Shown here piece by piece: positions 49,638-57,051 of a stretch of 64,000 nt of DNA (its first letter is position 1; the number at the start of each line of letters is the position of its first letter). The stretch is taken from assembly GCF_013391105.1 (NCBI RefSeq), contig NZ_CP058335.1:1488001-1552000 (forward strand), written 5' to 3'. The notes beneath the pieces are model-generated. The model had not been told where the DNA came from. It saw only the letters and a list, made by a program, of their open reading frames with translations, and did not search any database. Source of the DNA: Natronomonas salina. Lineage in GTDB: Archaea > Halobacteriota > Halobacteria > Halobacteriales > Haloarculaceae. A program made the position numbers and the translations under genes.

Positions 49638-51080
49638 ATGTCAGGGACAATGACGCGGCAAGTACTCGCCGTCGTGGCGGCCGTCGCGGTGGTCTGTTCG
49701 ATAGCCGGCGCGCCGGTCGCGGCGGCCGCGGCGATCGATACCGACACGGACGGCGGGCTGTCGGGTCTCAGTTCCGGCGGCCAGTCGGCCGACGGGTCGG
49801 ACGAGAACAGTACTGCGGACTCCGGAAACGAAGACGAAGCGGCCGACGACAGTGGGGGAGACGGCGGGGCTGACGACACCAACGGAACGGCGAACGGGAC
49901 CGACGGGAACAATTCGACCGACGACGGCGACGAGTCGGGCGATAACTCCTCCACCAGCGACTCGACGCTCCGCAGCGGCGACGAGACCGACGCTGGGTCG
50001 GACAACGAGAGCGACGACCCGTCCACCGACGAGGTGGCCGAAAAGGTGGAAGAGACGGTTAACGAGACCGTCGCCGAGACGGCAGCGGACGTCGAGAACC
50101 GGACCGACGACGTGCAGACCCCCGACGTCGTAAATCTGGACGTCGATAACGGCACCTTAGCTAACGCGACCGACGAGCTCGTCGAAACCGTCCGGCTCGA
50201 CGACTCGCTGGGACTGGGCGTACTCGAACTCACCGAGCCCCTGTCGGCCGACGGCGGAACCGTCGACGGGTCGCACACCTACGAAGAGACGGTGACGACG
50301 AACCGCGACGCGGCGCCGACGGCCACCGAGTCGACGCCGGACGGCGACTCCGACGAGGAGACGGCCGCGACGGCGGTCGGCAGCAGCGGCGGGGAGCAGA
50401 ACCCCGCCGACCCCGCCGGCGCCGGCGCGGCGATGGGCCTGGGAGCGCTGGCGACTGCCGCCGCACTCCGGGGGTCGCCGCTCCTGGTCGGCTCGAAAGC
50501 GGCCAGTTCGAGCGGCTGGGTCTCGCGGCTCGTCGACCGGCTCCGCCCCTTCGTCTTCCCGCTGCGGTACAGCCGCTACGACGACTCCGACCCCCTCGAG
50601 CACGAGGCCCGCGAGCGCGTCTACGAGATCGTCGACGGGACGCCGGGCGCCTACCTCTCGGAGGTCTCCCAGGAGGCCGGCCTCCCGCTGTCGACCACCC
50701 GCCACCACATCAGGATCCTCGAGCGCGAGGACCTCGTGACCGGCGCGAAGCTCCACGGCAAGCGCCGGTTCTTCCCCGCCTACGCGGAGGGCAAGGAGCT
50801 CGCCGCCGCCCTCAACGACGACTCGACGGCGAGCATCATCGACGCCATCGCCCGCATCGGCGCCGCGTCGGTCAGCGACCTCGCCGACGAGCTCGGCCGC
50901 GACCCCAGCACCGTCAGCCACCACCTCCAGCGGCTCGAGGACGACGGCGTCATCACCCGCGAGCGCGACGGCCGCGCCGTGGTGAGCCGGCTCTCGGCGG
51001 AGGCCCGGACGGCGCTGGAACCCGAGTCGGCACCCGAGACCGGCGAGTCCGGCGAAGTTCTGGCCGGCAGCGCCGACTGA
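49638..51080 (+). CDS. Membrane-anchored dual winged-helix transcriptional regulator (paralogue B)
   Basis: 480 aa from ATG 49638 (an alternative at 49650). The signal peptide (QVLAVVAAVAVVCSIAGAPVAAA) leads an acidic Asp/Ser/Thr/Asn-rich exterior of about 250 residues with many Asn-X-Thr/Ser sequons. A hydrophobic segment (GAGAAMGLGALATAAALRGSP) is followed by YSRYDDSDPLEHEARERVYEI and two winged helices: LPLSTTRHHIRILEREDLV and RDPSTVSHHLQRLEDDGVI. The juxtamembrane SDPLEHE motif and both winged helices match paralogue A at 40038-41414; the exteriors differ. It is probably a surface-signal-responsive regulator. No adjacent target is certain. Confidence 0.85.
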   Translation: MSGTMTRQVLAVVAAVAVVCSIAGAPVAAAAAIDTDTDGGLSGLSSGGQSADGSDENSTADSGNEDEAADDSGGDGGADDTNGTANGTDGNNSTDDGDESGDNSSTSDSTLRSGDETDAGSDNESDDPSTDEVAEKVEETVNETVAETAADVENRTDDVQTPDVVNLDVDNGTLANATDELVETVRLDDSLGLGVLELTEPLSADGGTVDGSHTYEETVTTNRDAAPTATESTPDGDSDEETAATAVGSSGGEQNPADPAGAGAAMGLGALATAAALRGSPLLVGSKAASSSGWVSRLVDRLRPFVFPLRYSRYDDSDPLEHEARERVYEIVDGTPGAYLSEVSQEAGLPLSTTRHHIRILEREDLVTGAKLHGKRRFFPAYAEGKELAAALNDDSTASIIDAIARIGAASVSDLADELGRDPSTVSHHLQRLEDDGVITRERDGRAVVSRLSAEARTALEPESAPETGESGEVLAGSAD

Positions 51081-51384
51081 CCATCGGATCGGTGGAACCA
51101 CTTCGGCCACGACGTCCCCCGCCACCATCCGTTCTCGTTTTCCGGACTGACCACCCCCGTAGCCGTCTCGGTTCTGGACGCGAACCTGGGAAGAGAGCGG
51201 TCGCCATCCGGCTTTAGTCGGCGACGAGACACTCGCAGTCACCCGGTGGTCATTGGGCGCGACGTAGTCGGTCCGAGCGTGCTGCTACGCAGGGTAGCTC
51301 GAACGCGGAACGGGGGCGAAAAGAGGCGGTAGCGAGCCGCTGCAGCGCAGAACAAACTCGGGGGAGCCGAACCGACGGCGGGTA
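51081..51384. other. 304-bp gap without a recognisable gene
   Basis: Between the convergent regulator B and polysaccharide deacetylase genes. It holds a T-run (CTCGTTTTCC near 51130) that could end the regulator transcript. I see no ORF with coding character, RNA structure or copy of the hairpin element. Confidence 0.5.
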
Positions 51385-52674
51385 TCAGCCGGTGAGCTCC
51401 GAGAGCGTGACGACCTCGACGTCGGCCGACTCGACGTAGTCGAGGAGGTCGCGGAACCCGTCTTCGGTGATGTCGAACTCCTCGCTGTTGTCGCCGATGG
51501 TGTGCCACATCGGGGCGACGAGCTGGCCGTACTTCTCCGCGAGGTCGACGTACCCCTTGAGCGTCTCGGGGTCATACCCGTCGACGCGGCCGACGGTGTG
51601 GGGGTCGTTCACCGGGAGGCCGACGTTGCCGCCGCCGTAGCTGATCGACGCCGCGTGGTACTCCCGGAGCAGCTCCATGTTCGTCGCGTCGCGCAGTTTG
51701 CCGGGGGCGATGTAGTAGTTCGCGCCGTCCCCGAAGCCGCGGGTCTCAAGCCAGTTCTTCGAGTCCTCGATGATCTGGCGCTGCTCGCTCTCCGACCAGT
51801 TCTCCTCGGTCAGCACCGCGCTGCCGTTGCCCCGGGGGTGCGGGTGGGAGACGACGTCCCAGCCGCTGGAGTTCATCTGCCGGAGCTGGTCGGTGTCGAG
51901 CCGCGAGACCGAACCGACGGCGTGGGTGATGACGCCCTCGACGCCCGCGAAGCCGTACTCGTCCATGATCTCGAGGGCCCGGGCGTGGCTCTGGTGGCTG
52001 TCGTCCCAGGTGAGCATGACCTTGCCCGTGTCGGGGGCGTCGTGGACCCGGATCTCGTCGATCGTCATGTCGATGGGCTGGCCCTGACTGCGTTCGCGGC
52101 CGATCAGGCGGAGCTCGTAGACCTCGCCGAGGTCCGGATTATCGCGCTCACCGGTCGCCCCCATATCGAGGGTCATCCAGTAGTCGGTCGGGCCGGTGTT
52201 CGTCCGGTTGAGTTCGAGGGTGTTCCCCTGGTCGGGGGCGATCAGCTCGACCTCGACGCGGTGGATCTGGGGACTCGACGCGCGGAGGGACAGCGAGAGG
52301 GTCTTCCCGCGGAGGTCGACCGGCTCGGAGAACGCTTTGACCGCGCCCACGTAGGGCTCGTCCTCGCCGGCGGTCAGGCGGATGCCCTGCTCGCCGTTCT
52401 GGACGTCGTTCGTCGCCTCGAAGGAGCCGTAGGAGTCCAGTTCGTACCAGTCGTCGACGCCGTTGGCGAAGTCCTCGACGACCTCGCCGGACTCGCCGTC
52501 GGCCGTCTGGGTCGGCTCGTCCGTCTGCGAGGACGAGTCGTTCCCGTTCCCATCGGGGTCGGGCCCGCCGCTGCTCATGTAGCTTTCGAGTTCACCGACA
52601 CAGCCAGAGAGCCCGAGTGCGAGGCCGGTGGCACCCGCACCCTTCAGGAACCGACGGCGGTTCTGTCGCGTCAT
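51385..52674 (-). CDS. Tat lipoprotein polysaccharide deacetylase (NodB fold)
   Basis: 429 aa. MTRQNRRRFLKGAGATGLAL with lipobox LSGC (22-25) gives a Tat-exported lipoprotein. A Ser/Asp/Thr linker (30-65) and a jelly-roll carbohydrate-binding-like domain (about 66-212; DLRGKTLSLSLRASSP) precede the NodB domain: LTWDDSHQSH (D224, D225) and VVSHPHP (H277, H279) supply the metal and catalytic residues. It probably deacetylates or trims cell-surface glycans. The longer upstream frame is not coding. It is near the lipoprotein/beta-helix pair, in agreement with a surface-polysaccharide neighbourhood. Confidence 0.9.
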   Translation of the reverse strand: MTRQNRRRFLKGAGATGLALGLSGCVGELESYMSSGGPDPDGNGNDSSSQTDEPTQTADGESGEVVEDFANGVDDWYELDSYGSFEATNDVQNGEQGIRLTAGEDEPYVGAVKAFSEPVDLRGKTLSLSLRASSPQIHRVEVELIAPDQGNTLELNRTNTGPTDYWMTLDMGATGERDNPDLGEVYELRLIGRERSQGQPIDMTIDEIRVHDAPDTGKVMLTWDDSHQSHARALEIMDEYGFAGVEGVITHAVGSVSRLDTDQLRQMNSSGWDVVSHPHPRGNGSAVLTEENWSESEQRQIIEDSKNWLETRGFGDGANYYIAPGKLRDATNMELLREYHAASISYGGGNVGLPVNDPHTVGRVDGYDPETLKGYVDLAEKYGQLVAPMWHTIGDNSEEFDITEDGFRDLLDYVESADVEVVTLSELTG

Positions 52675-53025
52675 TGTGGTCGAGTGGTCGGACCGCCGGG
52701 TCTTCCTTATGAATCTGATAGGTTCGCTTACAGGAGTGCTACGCGAGGGACCCACCCTGATGGATAATATCTAATCGAGAGTTAATCCGGTGAATCCCGT
52801 GAAACAGTCGAGGCCGGTAAGCGAAGCGCGAGCGGGTCGACGACGCCCGGACTCGGCCTCGCCGGGACGACGATTCCGACCGTTCCAGCCCGAAACCGGT
52901 CGCCGATCCGAGCCCTCTCCCGTAGTTCGCCGGTCGAGGGGCCCGCCCCTCCCGACACCGGTTACTGCCGGGTCGGTAAGTGAGTTGGCTGGAAGACGTT
53001 TAGTACGGCTCACGTATCGACTCGT
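52675..53025. other. 351-bp divergent intergenic region of the surface genes
   Basis: Lies between the deacetylase (minus) and the Thr/Pro lipoprotein (plus). It contains GTTTAGTA at 52999-53006, about 24 bp before the lipoprotein ATG, and a minus-strand AT-rich CATAAGGA near 52708-52715 for the deacetylase. The AT-rich ATAATATCTAATC near 52765 stands out in a GC-rich region. I see no credible ORF. Confidence 0.5.
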
Positions 53026-53643
53026 ATGCCGAAACGGTGTCGCGTTTCGCGACGGCGACTCCTGATCGCGACAGGGAGCGCCGCTGCCCTTGCGGGCTGT
53101 ATGGACCAGCTCTCGGGCGACTCGAGCGACGTGACGGCCAGCGAGGGCGGGTACGGGTCGCCGACCGCCTCGACGTCGACCGAGACCGAATCACCGGCGG
53201 CGACGACCACGCCGCGGTCGACGTCGACGCCGGCGAACCCCACGCCGGTGACCTCGACGCCAGCGAGGACGCCGACACCGACCACAGAATCTCCGTCGAC
53301 GCCGACGCCCACTCCCGCGGGAACGGACGCCGAAGCGTCGTCGGCCTCGCTCTCCCAGACCGGCGTCGGGAGCGGCGGCGGCCGCACCGACCCGCCGGCG
53401 CACGGGCGGCGCGAGCGGACCGACGCACCGACGTCGACGCCGACCGAGACGCCCACCCAGACCGCAACGCCGACACCCACGCCGACAGCGACACCCGGGC
53501 AGACGACTACTCCTACGGAGACGGCGACGCCCCAGGAGACGGCGACGCCGACTGCCACTCCCACTCCGACCCCCGAGGAGACGACCACCGGTGGGTACCT
53601 CGAGGGCGGCTACGGCAGCGAGGCGTACGGCAACCCCACGTGA
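53026..53643 (+). CDS. Tat lipoprotein with long Thr/Pro stalk
   Basis: 205 aa. SRRRLLIATGSAAALAGC (about 8-25) is a twin-arginine signal with lipobox LAGC. Almost all of the mature chain is Thr-Pro-Ser-Glu repeats (TPTPTPAGT, TPTETPTQTATPTPT), the kind of extended, O-glycosylatable stalk seen in haloarchaeal surface proteins. The motif EGGYGS occurs twice, right after the signal (40-45) and near the C-terminus (193-198), framing the stalk. There is no catalytic domain. Its stop is 2 bp from the start of the beta-helix gene, so both are made together. Confidence 0.85.
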   Translation: MPKRCRVSRRRLLIATGSAAALAGCMDQLSGDSSDVTASEGGYGSPTASTSTETESPAATTTPRSTSTPANPTPVTSTPARTPTPTTESPSTPTPTPAGTDAEASSASLSQTGVGSGGGRTDPPAHGRRERTDAPTSTPTETPTQTATPTPTPTATPGQTTTPTETATPQETATPTATPTPTPEETTTGGYLEGGYGSEAYGNPT

Positions 53644-53645
53644 TC

Positions 53646-55382
53646 ATGGCAAACAACACCCCTAACCACGGACTGAACACCTACGAGATCGGAGATACGG
53701 ACTGGACGCACACACCAGACATGGAGGCACTAGAGCGGCGCGTCACGGTCCGGGACGTCGAGGCGAACGTGACGAACTACGTCGCCCACGAGGGCGCGAA
53801 GTTCGAGGCCACGGACACGGAGGCCGTCTTCTACGGCGACGGCGACGGCTGGGTCCGCGCCAGCACCGCCGGGCCGAACCAGCGGCTCGAGACGCTCTCG
53901 GTGAACAGCACGGCCACGACGGCGCTCTCCATCGAGGGCTGGCGCGTCGTCGACGTCTCGAACCACGGCTTCCCCGGGGACGGCTCCGGGGGCGACCTCG
54001 CGCAGTTCGTCGCGGACACCGCCGGCGACGTCGCGTTCGTCCTGCCGGCGGGCACCTACCGCTGGGAACGGCCCGTCCACTTCACCGGCGGCGACGGCGA
54101 GTTCGAGGAGCCGATCCCCGACCGGTTCGCCCTGGTCGGCAAGCCGCGGGCGACCGTCGACGTCCACATCCCCGCGTCGCTGTGCGCCTGCGACCGCCTC
54201 ATGTTCCGGTTCGGCACGCCGAACGACGGCGCGGCCCACGTCGAACTCCACGACCTCGATATCGACGTCGGCGACGCCGACCCGGACCGCGACGCCGGCA
54301 TCATGCGCGCCTACGTCGGGGGGACGATGCACAACAGCAACGTCTCGCTGACGAGGCGCCACCGGCGGAACGCCGACGACACCCCGAACGGCGACCGCCA
54401 CACGTACAAGGTCGACGTCGTCGACCCCGAGGGCGTCGCGACGCACCGCCAGATCGACCTGACGGCCGGCGACGTCCACCGCTCCGGCTCGGACTCCGTC
54501 GGCCACGCCATCCCGTTCTCGAGCGAGCCGTACCACGAGGGGACGAACCGCTGGATCGGCTGCCGGGTCGCCGGCTTCACCGACAACGGCTTCTACCTCC
54601 GGGACGGCGACGGGGCGAACATCCTCGAGGGCTGCCTGGCCCGCAACTGCGGCGGCGCTCACATCCGGCTCGGCCGCTACGACGTCGCCCGCGGCTGCAC
54701 CGTCGTCGTCGACGGCAGCGAGGGGCCGGCCGACGGGGCCGGCCTGTGGATCCAGGACGCCGAGGCGACGACCGTCGACGGCCTCCGCATCGACGCGCCG
54801 GCGATGGACAACGACGCCATCCGCGTCACCGGCGACGTCCAGAGCGGCTCCATCCGGAACGCCTACGTGAACCAGGGCGGCGCCGAGTACGGCATCAAGG
54901 CCACCGGCGACTGCGAGGGGTTCACCTTCGAGTCGATCACCATCGAGGACGCCGGCGACGGGAGCACCCGACTGGCCTGCGTCTACTGCACGATGGACGG
55001 CGCCACCTTCCGGGACGTCACCGTCCGCAACCTCGACCACGGGGCGGCGAACGGCCACGCGAACGTGATGGTCGGCGGCGAGAACGTCACCTTCGACGAC
55101 TGCCGGTTCGTCACCGACAACCCCTACGCGATCGTCTTCGGGTCGTTTAGCAGCGCGGGCGCGACCGTCGGCGCCCGCTTCGTCCGCTGTTCCTTCGAGA
55201 ACCCCGGCTCCCCGAAGGCGCTGGCCCGCTACCACGACGACCCGACCCCCCGGCAGTTCCTCCTCAAGGACGGCGACCTGCGCGACTACGACGTGCTGAT
55301 CCACCCCGACTACGGCGATCTCTCGGACTTCGAGACGGGCGCCGTCCGCGACAACCTCGGCTTACCGAACAGCGGGTCCTGA
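53646..55382 (+). CDS. Right-handed beta-helix (pectate-lyase-like) protein
   Basis: 578 aa, no signal peptide or membrane segment. After an N-terminal helix and beta cap (about 1-90), GDLAQFVADTAGDVAFVLPAGTYRWERP opens a right-handed parallel beta-helix, typical of pectate-lyase folds. Coils recur in ISL/VEL-type strands with motifs such as WIGCRVAGFTDNGFYLRDGD, CLARNCGGAHIRL and VTVRNLDHG. It has 11 cysteines, unusual for a haloarchaeal protein. The role may be glycan binding or cleavage. It follows the lipoprotein by 2 bp; how a protein without a signal reaches the surface, if it does, is unclear. Confidence 0.88.
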   Translation: MANNTPNHGLNTYEIGDTDWTHTPDMEALERRVTVRDVEANVTNYVAHEGAKFEATDTEAVFYGDGDGWVRASTAGPNQRLETLSVNSTATTALSIEGWRVVDVSNHGFPGDGSGGDLAQFVADTAGDVAFVLPAGTYRWERPVHFTGGDGEFEEPIPDRFALVGKPRATVDVHIPASLCACDRLMFRFGTPNDGAAHVELHDLDIDVGDADPDRDAGIMRAYVGGTMHNSNVSLTRRHRRNADDTPNGDRHTYKVDVVDPEGVATHRQIDLTAGDVHRSGSDSVGHAIPFSSEPYHEGTNRWIGCRVAGFTDNGFYLRDGDGANILEGCLARNCGGAHIRLGRYDVARGCTVVVDGSEGPADGAGLWIQDAEATTVDGLRIDAPAMDNDAIRVTGDVQSGSIRNAYVNQGGAEYGIKATGDCEGFTFESITIEDAGDGSTRLACVYCTMDGATFRDVTVRNLDHGAANGHANVMVGGENVTFDDCRFVTDNPYAIVFGSFSSAGATVGARFVRCSFENPGSPKALARYHDDPTPRQFLLKDGDLRDYDVLIHPDYGDLSDFETGAVRDNLGLPNSGS

Positions 55383-55686
55383 TCGCTCCCCGGGCTGTCG
55401 ACCCGGACGGCCGACCGATCCGGGCGGTCGCTTCGGCGACAGTTTTCTCGCCTGCCGCCAGCACCCGGCAGTTGTAACCAGATTCGCGATGGTCGGGCGG
55501 ATTTTCGTTGCCCTTACTGGAGACCCCGGAGCTTCGAAAAGCCGTTTAGGCGTTCGATTCGAAGTCGGCGTACGGCGAACCCCTCGCCGCCGTTGACCCA
55601 TGAGCGCGCTCTCCGCAAACTCGACATCGGTCGAAGCGAATCCCCGGAACCACCGCCGAGGACCTCCGACGGGGCGCTTCTGAAAC
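55383..55686. other. 304-bp gap between the beta-helix and antiporter genes
   Basis: Holds an inverted repeat CTTCGAA near 55532 and TTCGAAG near 55557, the AT-rich GTTTAGGCG between them and a T-rich AGTTTTCTCG near 55440 that could terminate the upstream operon. I see no gene. Confidence 0.45.
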
Positions 55687-57027
55687 GTGGTCGAAGCCTA
55701 CCCCGTCGCCCTGGTGGTCGTCGGCATCGCCATCCTCGGTGCGGTGTTCCTGCCGCGGGTCCTCTCCGACGAGCCGCTCTCGCTGCCGATCATCTACGTC
55801 ATCTCGGGGTTCCTGCTGTTCACGTTCTCTCCTGGCGTCAGCCCGCCGGACATGGTCGAGCAGTCCGTCGCCGTCGAGCACCTCACGGAGCTCGTCGTCA
55901 TCATCGCGCTGATGGGCGCCGGCCTGAAGATCGACCGCCCGTTCTCCTGGCGGGACTGGTCGTGGACCTGGCGGCTGCTCGGCATCACCATGCCGCTGAC
56001 CATCGTCGCGGCGGCGTTCCTCGGCTGGTACGTCCTGGGGCTCCACGTCGCGACGGCCGTCCTGCTCGGCGCCGTCGTCGCGCCGACCGACCCGGTGCTG
56101 GCCTCCGACGTCGACGCCGGACCGCCGCTGCTCGAGAGCGAGGAGGCCCGCGAGGAGTACGAACACGAGGAGCGCATCGTCCGGTTCACGCTGAGCTCCG
56201 AGGCGGGTCTCAACGACGGGCTCGCCTTCCCGTTCACGTACCTCGCCATCTCGCTGGCCGCCGCCGGCAGCATCGCCTCCTTCGGCTGGGCCGGCGACTG
56301 GCTGCTCGTCGACGTCGTCTACAAGATCGGCGTCGGCGTCGGGATGGGCTACGTCCTCGGGAAGCTGCTGGCCCGTATCGTCTTCCGGTTGCCCGCCGAG
56401 TCGCTGCTGGCCCAGACGATGGCCGGCGCCGAGGCGCTCGCGGGCACCCTCATCATCTACGGGCTCACCGAGGTCGTCCAGGGGTACGGCTTCATCGCGG
56501 TGTTCGTCGGCGCGCTCGTCCTCCGGCAGTTCGAGTTCGAACACGAGTACCACCAGTCGCTGTACGACTTCGCGGTGATGGTCGAGCGGCTGCTGATGGC
56601 CGCCGTCCTCGTGCTGTTCGGCGGCGCACTCGCCGGCGGGCTGCTGGCGCCGCTGCGCCCCATCGACGTCGCCGTGGCGCTCACGCTCGTCGTCGTCGTC
56701 CGGCCGCTGGCCGGCATCCTCGGGCTGCTCGGCACCGGCATCGACTGGCCGGGCCGGGCCGTCATCTCCGCCTACGGCATCCGCGGCATCGGGTCGTTCT
56801 ACTACCTCGCGTACGCGCTCAACGAGGCCACCTTCGCCGAGCTGGAGCTGCTCGTCGCCGCCGACCGGCTCTGGGCCTTCGTCGGCTTCCTCGTGCTCAC
56901 CTCCATCTTCCTGCACGGGCTCACCGCCAACCGGGTGATGACGGCCCTCGACGCCTGGCAGCAGGCCAAGCGAGAACAGCCCGACCCGTCGTTCGTCGCC
57001 ATCATCGCCAAGCAGTTGCTGCGATAG
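55687..57027 (+). CDS. Cation:proton antiporter (CPA1, NhaP-like)
   Basis: 446-aa membrane protein with about 12-13 hydrophobic segments. The family motifs are visible: the GVSPPDMVE and LMGAGLKIDRPF regions, VVAPTDPVLASDV (containing the ion-binding TD) and SSEAGLNDGLAFPFTY, the NhaP signature with the critical acidic residue. AYGIRGIGSFYYL is the conserved Arg-containing segment late in the protein. It expels Na+ in exchange for H+. The GTG at 55687 is the earliest possible start, as an in-frame TGA lies 6 bp upstream. Confidence 0.93.
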   Translation: MVEAYPVALVVVGIAILGAVFLPRVLSDEPLSLPIIYVISGFLLFTFSPGVSPPDMVEQSVAVEHLTELVVIIALMGAGLKIDRPFSWRDWSWTWRLLGITMPLTIVAAAFLGWYVLGLHVATAVLLGAVVAPTDPVLASDVDAGPPLLESEEAREEYEHEERIVRFTLSSEAGLNDGLAFPFTYLAISLAAAGSIASFGWAGDWLLVDVVYKIGVGVGMGYVLGKLLARIVFRLPAESLLAQTMAGAEALAGTLIIYGLTEVVQGYGFIAVFVGALVLRQFEFEHEYHQSLYDFAVMVERLLMAAVLVLFGGALAGGLLAPLRPIDVAVALTLVVVVRPLAGILGLLGTGIDWPGRAVISAYGIRGIGSFYYLAYALNEATFAELELLVAADRLWAFVGFLVLTSIFLHGLTANRVMTALDAWQQAKREQPDPSFVAIIAKQLLR

Positions 57028-57051
57028 GAGGGGCGCTTCGCCGCGCCGCCC

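Noticed and set aside
51239-51508. 89-codon minus-strand open frame after regulator B
   Set aside because: His/Arg-rich low complexity, overlaps the end of the deacetylase gene and has no promoter.
53190-53590. Repetitive ACGCCGAC-type DNA as a satellite
   Set aside because: It is the codon pattern of the Thr/Pro stalk, in frame throughout.
53730-55304. 524-codon minus-strand open frame opposite the beta-helix gene
   Set aside because: Low-complexity Val/Asp/Arg translation; the plus strand has the recognisable beta-helix and is coupled to the lipoprotein gene.
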